Source: Aegilops tauschii subsp. strangulata (Eukaryota > Streptophyta > Magnoliopsida > Poales > Poaceae). From it: 64,000 bases of DNA. The stretch spans positions 241,282,622 through 241,346,621 of the forward strand of contig NC_053039.3 of the NCBI RefSeq assembly GCF_002575655.3. The letters run 5' to 3'. Position 1 is the first letter of the stretch. Each line of letters starts with the position of its first letter. Of the stretch, positions 12,304-23,097 are shown piece after piece. Both the position numbers and the translations under genes were made by a program. The notes beneath the pieces are model-generated. The model was not told the origin of the DNA. It saw only the letters and a program-made list of their open reading frames with translations, and searched no databases.

Positions 12304-12814
12304 TGGCGACCCCGGCGGTAGGATGCGAGACGGCGAGAGCAAGGAAGCGGCTATAGCTTAGAAAGGAAGGAAGGAAGGAGGAAACAGGGGAAATGTGACT
12401 TGTGGTCGGGGAGAAAAGGGGGTGGGGAAGCGGGGAAGGGGGCGGGGGTAGATATTTTGGCTGTAGGCCAAAATTTTGGAAATGTGGAGGGAAACTTTGC
12501 GCGCGGTGCTGCCGGACCATTCACTTTGAACGATTGTGTGCATCGCAAATGATTCTTCTGCTTTACGCGCATGGGATGAGTTTGATAATTCAAATTTTGG
12601 TGGAAATTTCCCCTGGTACATCATTGCATAATTTAACATCGTTTGCTAATTTGGGCACACAAAAGAGCATACAGCAGACAGACCACACTTACTAAATCGA
12701 GCAATTTTAGTAATTACACAGAGCCAGTTGACCTAAACATTGCTGTAACAAAAGACCAACATTAAAAACAAAGCCTAAGTATGCATAATTTTAAAAAATC
12801 GCCACCGCGCCGGC
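12304..12814. other. Promoter-side and intergenic DNA between two cargo genes
   Basis: It lies upstream of the GRF gene. A purine-rich strand (12,355-12,450, many GGAAGG and GGGG runs) reads as a pyrimidine-rich leader on the minus strand, as often seen in plant 5' UTRs and promoters. No gene is seen. Confidence 0.4.
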
Positions 12815-13506
12815 CTATGCATCTCCAGTGTGAGATGAGACGTCGATGACTTGTCCTGGCGACATGCCGCCGTTGGTGGAGTCCACGTCCCCCCTACTGA
12901 AGTCGAACGCATCCTCGTCCTCGTCCTCGTCCTTGGCGCCGCCCTCAAGGTCGTAGTACTCGTAGTAGTGGCCGCGCCAGAGCTCGCGTTGGTACTCCAC
13001 CGCCGATTCTTCGACGGACAGACTCTTATCTACCTCGACCTCGTCCACGCAACTCCTCCTCCCGGCGCTCCTCGATCTCTGTTGTCTCCTGCATCTCCAG
13101 CTCCCGCTCGGAGACCTCATGAGGAAGCAGGTGCTCCATGGCCACCGCCGCCTTTTCAGACGTGGGTTGCATGCTGGAGTCCGAGGTGGCCTGGAATATC
13201 TTGGTGTGTGCATCCTCGATCTTGGCGTGGATGGCCTTGGGCCAGGGTGACATCAGCAGCACGAACGACAGCTCGAGCGCTCTCGGTGTTTGCAGCCGCC
13301 GTCGCAGCAGCTGCTGCAACTGTCTCGGATGCTGTAGCTGCCCTGTCGGCTGTCGCAGACGCCCTCTCGGCGGAAGCGGCCGCGCTCAATGCGGATGCGG
13401 CGGCACTCTTGGCGTAGGCGGCCGCGCTCTCGGCGCAGGCGGCGGCGCTCGGGGGGGGGGACACGTCCACCGTACGGGCCTTCACGAAGCGTTTCCACGG
13501 TGTCAC
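12815..13506 (-). pseudogene. Degenerate Ala-rich/acidic cargo gene
   Basis: Three overlapping minus-strand frames look like one gene broken by two frameshifts: from 13,506 an Ala/Ser-rich heptad-like helix, then a middle part (13319-13026) rich in Glu and Lys, then 13213-12815 with a Tyr pair, an acidic run KDEDEDEDAFDF and a stop at 12,815. Composition changes from Ala/Ser to acidic as in many plant hypothetical proteins with coiled coils. No known domain is recognised. The neighbouring GRF gene has the same orientation, so both may be cargo of element A. Confidence 0.45.
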
Positions 13507-13753
13507 CTTTGCAAGAAGGGGGTGCGGGAATGGGGATCGGGATTCATGGATTCGGGGGTTGCCGGCACTAGAGCAGACGAGCCGGCGAAGCTTAAGGAGG
13601 GAGACTTAAATAGACCCCGATATTTTCATCGCAAACGGTTCCTAGGAAAACAACTATGTGTGATGTTGTAGATATTTTTTATTAGCTATGAAATACGAAT
13701 TTGGAGTAAAGTGGCAACGGATGGTGTTTTAAATGAACGAAAAATTTTGTAGT

Positions 13754-16700
13754 ATTAATACAACTGTCATGTCAAATTTTGGAAAATTTCAGGGGTCATT
13801 TGACCTTTTAAGACATTTAAGTGATTTTCTAACAATTTAATGACCGTAATTCAAATTTGAACTACATCTACATCCAACGCCTAACCAAAATGGTTTGAAA
13901 AATCATATATGTGTACTTGTGTGCGAGTTAATTCCATGTGCAGTAAATTAGAAGGAATTTTCAAACATATTGGTCTCACGACATGGACACATGCGTACGC
14001 ATGCATGGAGTGACATGGCATTTTAATTCCAAAATAATGATCAGAAAAACATGAAACCTTGCTTGATTTAATGTCATGCCACCAAGATGATGTGGTAAAG
14101 AAATTGGCATGTTTGACGAACGTTTGGACAGACACCCCTCACACACCGGAGCAACTCGCTAGAAGGTTCGTGGTTCCGAGAGGGAACAATGCAAGTTTGA
14201 TGATGAACGGGACATAGCTTCCTCTTACGGCCTTGAATTTTTTTCCTACGTTTAGCGTGCACTAATACAACTGTCATTTGAAAATTTGGAAAATTTCAGG
14301 GGTCATTTGACCTTTTAAAGACATTTAAGTGATTTTCTAACCATTTAATGACCGTAATTAAAATTTGAACTACATCTACATGCAACGCCTAACCATAACA
14401 TTTGAAAAATCATATTTTTGTGTACTTGTGTGCGAGTTAATTCCATGTGCAGTAAATTAGAAGGAATTTTCAAACATATTGGTCTCAAGGCATGGGCACA
14501 TGCATGGAGTGCCACGGCATTTTAATTCCAAAAAATAAAAAAAATGATCAGAAAAACATGAAACCTTGCTTGATTTAATGTCATGCCACCAAGATGATGT
14601 GGTAAAGAAATTGGCATGTTTGACGAACGTTTGGACACACACCCCTCACAAACCGGAGGAACTCGCTAGAAGGTTTGTGGTTCTGAGAGGGAACAATGCA
14701 TGTTTGATGACGAACGGGAGATAGCTTCCTCTTATGGCCTTCAAATTTTTTCCTACATTTAACGTGCACTAATACAACTGTCATGTGAAAAATTGGAAAA
14801 TTTTAGGGGTCATTTGACCTTTTAAAGACATTTAAGTGATTTACTAACCATTTAATGACCATAATTCAAATTGGAACTACATCTACATGCAACGCCTAAC
14901 CATAATGGTTTGAAAAATCATATTTTTGTGTACTTGTGTGCGAGTTAATTCCATGTGCAGTAAATTAGAAAAAAATTTCAAACATATTGGTCTCAAGGCA
15001 TGGGCACATGCATGGAGTCTCATGGCATTTTAATTCCAAAAAAAAATTGATCAAAAAAAAATGAAACCTTGCTTGATTTAATGTCATGCCACGAAGATGA
15101 TGTGGTAAAGAAATTGGCATGTTTGACGAACGTTTGGACACACACCCCTCACAAACCGGAGCAACTCACTAGAAGGTTCGAGGTTCCGAGAGGGAACAAT
15201 GCATGTTTGATGACGAACGGGAGATAGCTTCCTCTTATGGCCTTCAAATTTTTTCCTACGTTTAACATGCACTAATACAACTGCCATGTGAAAATTTGGA
15301 AAATTTCAGGGGTCATTTGACCTTTTAAAGACATTTAAGTGATTTTCTAACCATTTAATGACCGTAATTCAAATTTGAACTACATCTACATGCAACGCCT
15401 AACCATAACGGTTTGAAAAATCATATTTTTGTGTACTTGTGTGCAAGTTAATTCCATGTGCAGTAAATTACAAGGAGTTCTCAAACATATTGGTCTCAAG
15501 GCATGGGCACATGCATGGTGTGCCATGGCATTTTAATTCCAAAAAATAAAAAATGATCAGAAAAACATGAAACCTTGCTTGATTTAATGTCATGCCACCA
15601 AGATGATGTGGTAAAGAAATTGGCATGTTTGACGAACGTCGTAAACACACCCCTCACAAACCGGAGCAACTCGCTAGAAGGTTCGTGGTTCCGAGAGGGA
15701 ACAATGCATGTTTGATGACAAACGGGAGATAACTTCCTCTTACGGCCTTCAATTTTTTTCCTACATTTAACGTGCACTAATACAACTGTCATGTGAAAAT
15801 TTGGAAAATTTCAGGGGTCATTTGACCTTTTAAAGACATTTAAGTGATTTTCTAACCATTTAATGACCGTAATTCATATTTGAGCTACATCTACATGCAA
15901 CGCCTAACCATAACAGTTTGAAAAATCATATTTTTGTGTACTTGTGTGCGAGTTAATTCCATGTGCAGTAATTTAGAAGGAATTTTCAAACATATTGGTC
16001 TCAAGGCATGGGCACATGCATGGAGTGCCATGGCATTTTAATTCCAAAAAATAAAAAAAATGATCAGAAAAACATGAAACCTTGCTTGATTTAATGTAAT
16101 GCCACCAAGATGATGTGGTAAAGAAATTGGCATGTTTGACGAACGTTTGGACACACACCCCTCACTAACCGGAGGAACTCGCTAGAAGGTTCATGGTTCC
16201 GAGAGGGAACAATGCATGTTTGATGACGAACGGGAGATAGCTTCCTCTTATGGCCTTCAAATTTTTTTCCTACATTTAATGTGCACTAATACAACTGTCA
16301 TGTGAAAGTTTGCAAAATTTCAGGGGTCATTTGACCTTTTAAAGACATTTAAGTGATTTTCTAACCATTTAATGACCGTAATTCAAATTTGAACTACATC
16401 TACATGCAACGCCTAACCATAACGATTTGAAAAATCATATTTTTGTGTACTTGTGTGCGAGTTAATTCCATGTGCAGTAAATTAGAAGGAATTTTCAAAC
16501 ATATTGGTCTCAAGGCATGGGCACATGCATGGAGTCCCATGGCATTTGAATTCCAAAAAAAAATGATCAGAAAAACATGAAACCTTGCTTGATTAATGTC
16601 ATGCCACCAAGATGATGTGGTAAAGAAATTGTCATGTTTGACGAACGTTTGGACACACACCCCTCACAAACCGGAGCAACTCGCTAGAAGGTCCGTGGTT

Positions 16701-17965
16701 CCGAGAGGGAACAATGCATGTTTCATGACGAACGGGAGATAGCTTACTCTTACGGCATTCAAATTATTTCCTACGTTTAACTTGCACTAATACAACTGTC
16801 ATGTGAAAATTTGGAAAATTTCAGGGGTCATTTAACCTTTTAAAGAAATTTAAGTGATTTTCTAACCATTTAATGACCATAATTCAAATTTGAACTACAT
16901 CTACATGCAACGCCTAACCATAACGGTTTGAAAAATCATTTGTACTTGTGTTTGAGTTAAATCCATGTGCTGTAAATTAGAAGGAATTTCAAACATATTG
17001 GTCTCAAGGCATGAGCACATGCATGGAGTGCCATGGCATTTTAATTCCAAAAAACAAAAAAAATGATCAGAAAAACATGAAACCTTGCTTGATTTAATAT
17101 AATGCCAGCAAGATGATGTGGTAAAGAAATTGGCATGTTGGATGAATGTTTGGACACAAACCGGAGCAACTCGCTAGAAGGTTCGTGGTTCCGAGAGGGA
17201 ACAATGCATGTTTGATGACGAACGGGAGATAGCTTCCTCTTACGGCCTTCAAATTTTTTCCTATGTTTAACGTGCACTAATACAGCTGTCATGTGAAAAT
17301 TTGGAAAATTTCAGGGGTCATTTGACCTTTTAAAGGCATTTAAGTGATTTTCTAACCATTAATGACCGTAATTCAAATTTGAACTACATCTACATGCAAC
17401 GCCTAACCATAACGGTTTGAGAAACCATATTTTTGTGTACTTGTGTGCGAGTTAATTCCATGTGCAGTAAATTAGAAGGAATTTTAAAACATATTGGTCT
17501 CAAGGCATGGGCACATGCATGGAGTGCATGCCATGGCATTTTAATTCCAAAAAATAAAAAATGATCGGAAAAACATGAAACCTTGCTTGATTTAATGTCA
17601 TGCCACCAAGATGATGTGGTAAAAAAATTGGTCTGTTTGACGAATGTTTGGGCACACACACCTCACAAACCGGAGCAACTCGCTAGAAGGTTCGTGGTTC
17701 CGAGAGGGAACAATGCATGTTTGATGACGGACGGGAGATAGCTTCCTCTTACGGCCTTCAAAAAATTTCCTATGTTTAACGTGCACTAATACAACTGTCA
17801 TGTGAAAATTTGGAAAATTTCAGGGGTCATTTGACCTTTTAAAGACATTTAAGTGATTTTCTATCCATTTAATGACCGTAATTCAAATTTGAACTACATC
17901 TACATGCAACGCCTAACCAAAACGGTTTGAAAAATCATATTTTTGTGTACTTGTGTGCGAGTTAA
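13754..17965. repeat. Tandem array of ~505-bp repeats, eight full units plus a partial
   Basis: Units open at the phrase 'actaatacaactgtcat', found near 13,754, 14,261, 14,768, 15,271, 15,776, 16,285, 16,786, 17,276 and 17,785. Spacings are 507, 507, 503, 505, 509, 501, 490 and 509. The ninth unit stops at 17,965 in the phrase 'gtgtgcgagttaa'. Units differ by point changes, A-run length and a few small deletions. Each unit holds a minus-strand open stretch of about 60-98 codons, best explained as a shared repeat feature. The monomer is satellite-sized. It sits between cargo genes next to a CACTA-type end, as the Afa satellite does in other Triticeae CACTA elements. Confidence 0.95.
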
Positions 17966-18250
17966 AAAATCATCAGACGATGTAAATATCTGGTGTTCAA
18001 AAAAGAAAATGTAAAGATCTGGCAAGACAACCGCCCCCCCACACGATTGGCACTCTATCTCGCGGCTCGAGGTTTGGTAGGTGATTGGCGGGGATCATTA
18101 ATCAGACACGATTCTGTATTGGAAACCGTCGGCTATTATGTTCACACACGGATTTTGCTGCGGGAATCGTGTGTAATTCAAGCTACAGTACTCGTAAATT
18201 CCGGCGATCGGCGTGTGTACTGTCCCTGTCGATCTAGATTCCGGCCGCCA

Positions 18251-18257
18251 ATAAATA
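18251..18257 (+). promoter_or_regulatory. TATA-like box before the 202-codon ORF
   Basis: ATAAATA lies 78-84 bp upstream of the ATG at 18,335. A CT-rich leader (ctcgctcgccctctctctc) lies between, as in many grass 5' UTRs. Confidence 0.45.
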
Positions 18258-18334
18258 CTACCTTGCTCACATCGTCCTGCCTGCATTCTCATCTACATCC
18301 TCCCCTCGCTCGCCCTCTCTCTCAAATCTCTGCC

Positions 18335-18943
18335 ATGGCGCCGCCGGTCTGCCCACGCGCCAACGAGGAGTCACTGCCCCCTGAGGACGCTCACTCGATT
18401 AGCAGCGACGAGGACCCCTACGCGCCGCCTGACGAGGTTGCGCCGGACCGCCCATCTTTGGATTGGTTTTGGGGCCAGTACAATCTTTGTCTGTGGAAGT
18501 CGCTACCGCCGGCTGAGAAAGCCAGGCAAGTGGCGTTCAAGAAGGAGATGGCGGAGGAGGAAGCCAGGTACCATGCGGCCTGTGAAGCCTGTGATGCCGC
18601 CTGGAAAAAGGAGGCGGCAGAGCTTTGGGGGCGGGTGCGTCGTCGTGCCGAGGAGGTGTACGAAGACGGGTACTTCGCGAGGAAGGTCGTAGGCGCTGGG
18701 CGCCTCATCGCTGCGTGGAGGTGGGCCGATAAGCTCCAGCGTGCCACCGACGAGGAGCTCCGGTGGGCGCCCAACGAAATGGCAAGATCGGCCGCGCGCG
18801 TCCGCCAGCAAGAGGCAGATCGGTACGTCAAGCGCTGCGAGGCGGAGGAGTCAGAGTACTGCCTTCGCACTGGGAAGACGTCGCGCACCAAGGAGCTGCT
18901 GGAGAGGGGCTGCCAGAATACTGGCCCCAGGAGGGATTATTAG
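18335..18943 (+). CDS. Uncharacterised 202-aa charged helical protein
   Basis: The start ATG is in a strong plant context (gccATGGcg), downstream of a TATA-like box and a CT-rich leader. The frame is also open upstream to 17,993, but that part looks non-coding. The protein begins with a Pro/acidic stretch (ISSDEDPYAPPDE), has a central Trp-containing segment, then a long helix rich in Ala, Glu, Arg and Lys (about residues 60-185) that could form a coiled coil. No domain is recognised. GC content is far above that of the tandem array just upstream, and the frame is uninterrupted. It may be another gene carried by the CACTA-like element. Transcript support is needed to call it real. Confidence 0.5.
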   Translation: MAPPVCPRANEESLPPEDAHSISSDEDPYAPPDEVAPDRPSLDWFWGQYNLCLWKSLPPAEKARQVAFKKEMAEEEARYHAACEACDAAWKKEAAELWGRVRRRAEEVYEDGYFARKVVGAGRLIAAWRWADKLQRATDEELRWAPNEMARSAARVRQQEADRYVKRCEAEESEYCLRTGKTSRTKELLERGCQNTGPRRDY

Positions 18944-19317
18944 TTTTAGTATTGTTCGTTTTCAATTTTATGCATTGTACCTAGTAGTTAAGTATCATCA
19001 CGTATATGTGATGGTATTATATATATATATTCTGTGATGAACTAATGAACAATTAATATATATATATTATGAATTCCATTTTCTATCTGCTTTTGTATAC
19101 TAATTTGAATATAGCTGTTATCATCCACATATACAGAATGGAAAGCGTATATACACACATTGAAACAGAACATATCAGAATGGAAAACGGAGTACACACA
19201 TTGAAACAAAGCAATAAACACAGCAATACTATGATTGCTGTGAATACATAGCTATCCACGTCGAAATGACTTTTCAAAATAAAACGCGCCCATGAGACCA
19301 TGACCAACAGCACTTTC
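18944..19317. other. AT-rich intergenic stretch
   Basis: It holds short (AT)n runs at 19,019-19,028 and 19,055-19,067 and a repeated phrase 'acacattgaaaca' at about 19,155 and 19,195. It separates the 3' ends of two convergent ORFs. Confidence 0.4.
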
Positions 19318-19719
19318 CTAGGGTAGCTCTTGGCTCTGCCTGGACTCGTGCAGGCATTCGTCCAAGTGGTCGACACGCTCGCGGTACATCTGGAGAGCGA
19401 TCTCGAGCTCCAAGTTGGCTATTTCATCGGAGATCACTAGCTCGAGGATGCGACGGCCATGTTCCTCTACTGCGCCCAGGTGCACACCTGGGCCAAGGAG
19501 GCGGTCGAGCCTACGGACCAGCGCGTTGGCATCCAGCGGGCCGCGGACAAGGTGAACGGCGGCACACATGCGAATGGCGTGGCGGGCGTCCGATGCAAGT
19601 ATGGCGCGGCCGGCCTCTGGTGCAAGTATGGCGCCGAGGGCCTCTGCCCACTCCTGGCGAGGAACGGGGGTACTGACGGGACGTGTACCCAGCTGCGATG
19701 CTGTGTCGACAGCAGGCAA
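19318..19719 (-). CDS. Hypothetical 133-aa helical protein
   Basis: A minus-strand frame starts at Met 19,719 and ends at 19,318. It is Ala/Leu/Arg/Glu-rich with a likely C-terminal coiled coil (ELEIALQMYRERVDHLDECL). It faces away from the transposase gene that begins at 20,254. No domain is recognised and the true start could be an upstream exon. Overlapping open frames exist on both strands, so support is modest. Confidence 0.35.
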   Translation of the reverse strand: MPAVDTASQLGTRPVSTPVPRQEWAEALGAILAPEAGRAILASDARHAIRMCAAVHLVRGPLDANALVRRLDRLLGPGVHLGAVEEHGRRILELVISDEIANLELEIALQMYRERVDHLDECLHESRQSQELP

Positions 19720-20253
19720 GCGCCGATGGATCCACTCCCAACCCGCAATATGTTCGAAATTTTAGATGGGGGCAAAGTTTGTAATTTTCCACAAATTTCA
19801 AACATGCGCGTCCCAAACCGAAAAATTGTTCACCCTTAGTTTCCCTCCCTCCGTTTCCCCATTCATACTCCGTGGGCGCCAAAACGCCCTCTCCACCAGC
19901 CGCGAAACCCCAGCCTCCTCTGTGCTCCACCCCATCGCGCCCAATCCACATCTGCCCTCCTCCATCACGCCGGAGCCAGTACCCCGACGTCGTCGTCCAA
20001 CGCAACCGCAACCGCAACGCCCTCAAGGACTTAGCAACTGAAGTCGAGGCAGAGCTGCCTCCACGATGCCGACACCGACGTGTGCCGTACCAGAACCACT
20101 TCGACCACGCCGTCCTGCACCTCACCACTGCCGCTCCACTGTCGCAACCGTCAACCGCACCGGAGCTGTTCCCGCTATGCCGTCGTTCGCCGCCTCGGAT
20201 CTGGTTCCCCACCGCCGACAGACGACCACCGCACCACACTCAACAACTTGGCC
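19720..20253. other. Shared 5' region, GC/CT-rich
   Basis: It is CT-rich on the plus strand from about 19,840, consistent with the 5' leader of the plus-strand transposase gene. Several overlapping open frames here are low-complexity (Pro/Arg/His-rich) and not credible as proteins. Confidence 0.4.
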
Positions 20254-20362
20254 ATGGGTTCGTCCAAGGCTCCACCGTCCTCCACAACTTCTCGTTTCCA
20301 GCGAACCATAGGAAGATCGTTGGAAAAACAGAAGGAGGACACAGCACTGCCAGGAGAAAGAG

Positions 20363-21153
20363 GTACTCCTCTTCCCTTATTCGTGCAAATCTTACGTCTC
20401 TGCTCACACCGTATTCATCCCACGAAAGAAACTAGTTGAGCGCCTCGTACTGCATCTTCTTCGTGATACTAAATGCACAAGGTTTCCTCCCATTTATTAT
20501 TTCACCTTTGCTAGAGGTCAGTAGCCCACCTGGATTTCAATTCAGGGTCAGTCGAATCGCAATTAAAAGAAGCAGCACCCACTTAGGTGCGCGGAGCACC
20601 TAGTCCGCATGTTCGCCGGGGAAGCGGCGCATCGGTGTCAATCATAGGGGTGTGGGGCGCAGGAGCTGCTTGCGCCCGATCTGGAGGTCGGCGGGGCTTG
20701 AAGGGATGGCCGGGGGCGATGCCAAGCACGGTGGTGCGGTGAGGTCGAGGGGAGGGCGGAGGTAGGGGACTGGGCCGGTGGTCGCTGGCGTTTCGAGGAA
20801 GATTGTAACACTGACTGGGTGGAGGTACATGAAGGCGATCTGCCCCTTCTTTGTACATCGGAGGGTGCAGAAAAAATGGACTGACCTATCTGTTTTCACT
20901 CGACTGTTATTTTCATAGGACCACACCTTGTGGTGTGCTGGAGGAGCATCTGCATTTCCCAGCCATCCCTGTGCTCATATTTCAAAATCCTAGAATCTAG
21001 TAATTTTGTGTGCCATACATCTTGTAGAGCTATCATATGTCTCACGTCATTTATTTCTCATTGACCTGCTATTTGCTACGTTTACACTATACTACTTGTG
21101 CACACACTTCACCCATAATCACACTATTGATTTTTTATGCATGGGTATTTCAG
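20363..21153. other. First intron of the transposase gene with a GC-rich block
   Basis: Most is AT-rich intron. A block at about 20,570-20,930 is GC-rich on both strands and reads as a Pro/Arg-rich frame on the minus strand. It may be a small inserted piece of other DNA. No terminal repeats or target duplication were seen. Confidence 0.35.
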
Positions 21154-23097
21154 ACTCTGACGCGGTGTTGATGAATACGAAAAAGAAAAGACAGAAGTTG
21201 CTCCAGTGTAATTCGAAGATAAGCACTAAGCGTCTCAGCGCTCTAAAGGGTGCAGTGCCAGCAGATGGAGACAGTAAACGTAGCTCTGCAATTGATGATC
21301 TCAATTGCCACACACAACCATCCCAGGTGCTTGCTTTAAATTCCCTCTATCAAATATGGTTGCATGTTGCATATGGTGTCTAGCTTGTATTGCTTCCAAT
21401 TCGGTTAAATTGCATCAGCTTACTTTACACATTATACCTTTGATAATGACATGCCTTCCTGTTTTTGATACATACTACATATGTCTATTAACCATGTTCG
21501 TACATCAAACTAATGCTCTTTTGTATCCCTCATCAATCACTTATGACGAGACAGTCACCCCAGTTGGTTACTATGAGACGCGCTACTCGTTTAAAGAGTG
21601 CAGTGTCATCCTCCCCACATGATTCTCAAGAAACACCAAGGCTAAATGAAGATAGTCAACGTAGTTCTCTAGTTGATGACCGCAATTCCCCCACACCACC
21701 ATCGCAGGTGCTTGCTCTTCCTTGGCAGTGTGATATGTGGTTGCATGTTGCATATGGTTTCTACCTTGTAATGCTTCTAATTAGGGTAAATTGCATCTGC
21801 TTAGTTAACACATTATACGTGTGAATATGACATGCGTTCCTGTTTTTGGTACATATTACGTCTTTCTATTAACCATGTTCTTAATCAAACTACTTTTCTT
21901 GTGTATCCCTCATCAATCACTTCTGACGAGACACCTTCAAATTGACAGTGTAATATTGGTTCCATCTTGCATATCATTTCAAACATGTATTGCCTCTAAT
22001 TTGTTGAAGTGCCACTTATAATGAGACACATCTAACTTGGTAGAGTGATTTTGGTTGGATCTTTCATATGGTGTCTAGATTGCATTGCTTCCAATTTGTT
22101 GAAATGCCTTCTGCTTAGCATTTTTCGTACATATTCCATCCTCCTACAATGTGGTTGCCATACATAAAAGTTGTGTTCGGCAGTATCATGCATCAACGAA
22201 TTTGGAAGTGCGAATTTCATTCCTTTTTCTTGTGTGTTTACTTGACAAGGGAAAATCTAAAAGGACGAAGGCACGGAATGATGGTGGTCCTCTGGAGCAA
22301 CCGAAATAGATGATCTCTGCAGATTCTCCTGGTACTCCTACTGCAGTGCAAGTTCCAAATCTCATCTCCCCTACTCCACAACCCCAGGTGCTTGCTCTAA
22401 CATGGCATTGTGATATCTGGTTGCATGTTTCATATGGTGCCTAGCTTGTATTGCTCCTAATTTGTTAAATTGCATCTCCTTAGCTTACACATTATACATG
22501 TGAATATGACATGCCTTCCTGTTTTTGGTACATACTACATCTGCCTATCACACCATGTTCTTACATCAAACTACTGTTCTTGTGTATCCTGCATCTATCG
22601 CTTATGATGAGACAGTCATGCCCGTGGGTTAGTATGAGACACGCTACTCTTATAAAGAGTGCAGTTTCATCCTATCCACATGATTCTCAAGAAACAACAA
22701 GCCTAAATGAAGATATTGAACGTAGCTTTGTACTTGAAGACCGCACTTCCCCTACACCACCATCGCAGGTGCTTGCTCTAACTTCGCAGTGTGATATGTG
22801 GTTGCATGTTGCATACGGTGTCTAGCTTGTAATGCTTCTAATTAGGGTAAATTGCATCTGCTTAGTTTACATATTATACCTGTGAATATGACATGCCTTC
22901 CTATTTTTGGTACACACTAAATCTATGTGTTAACCATGTTCTTACATGAAACTACCTCTTCTATATCCTGCATCAATCACTTACGATGAGACACCTTTAT
23001 TCGTTGCATATTGCATATTATTTCTAGCCTGTTGCGATGTATTGCTTCTAATTTGGTCAAATACATTTGTTAGGCCACCCTTTTAATTTGGCAGAGT

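Noticed and set aside
12351..12695. Several frames of 80-124 codons on both strands
   Set aside because: They are low-complexity, purine- or pyrimidine-rich, and overlap the GRF gene leader.
13754..17965. CRISPR-like array
   Set aside because: Units are 505 bp and contiguous, without short repeats and unique spacers, and the DNA is from a plant nucleus.
19842..19856. 'CTCCCTCCGTTTCC' resembling a Stowaway MITE end
   Set aside because: No matching inverted end or TA duplication was found. It fits a CT-rich leader.
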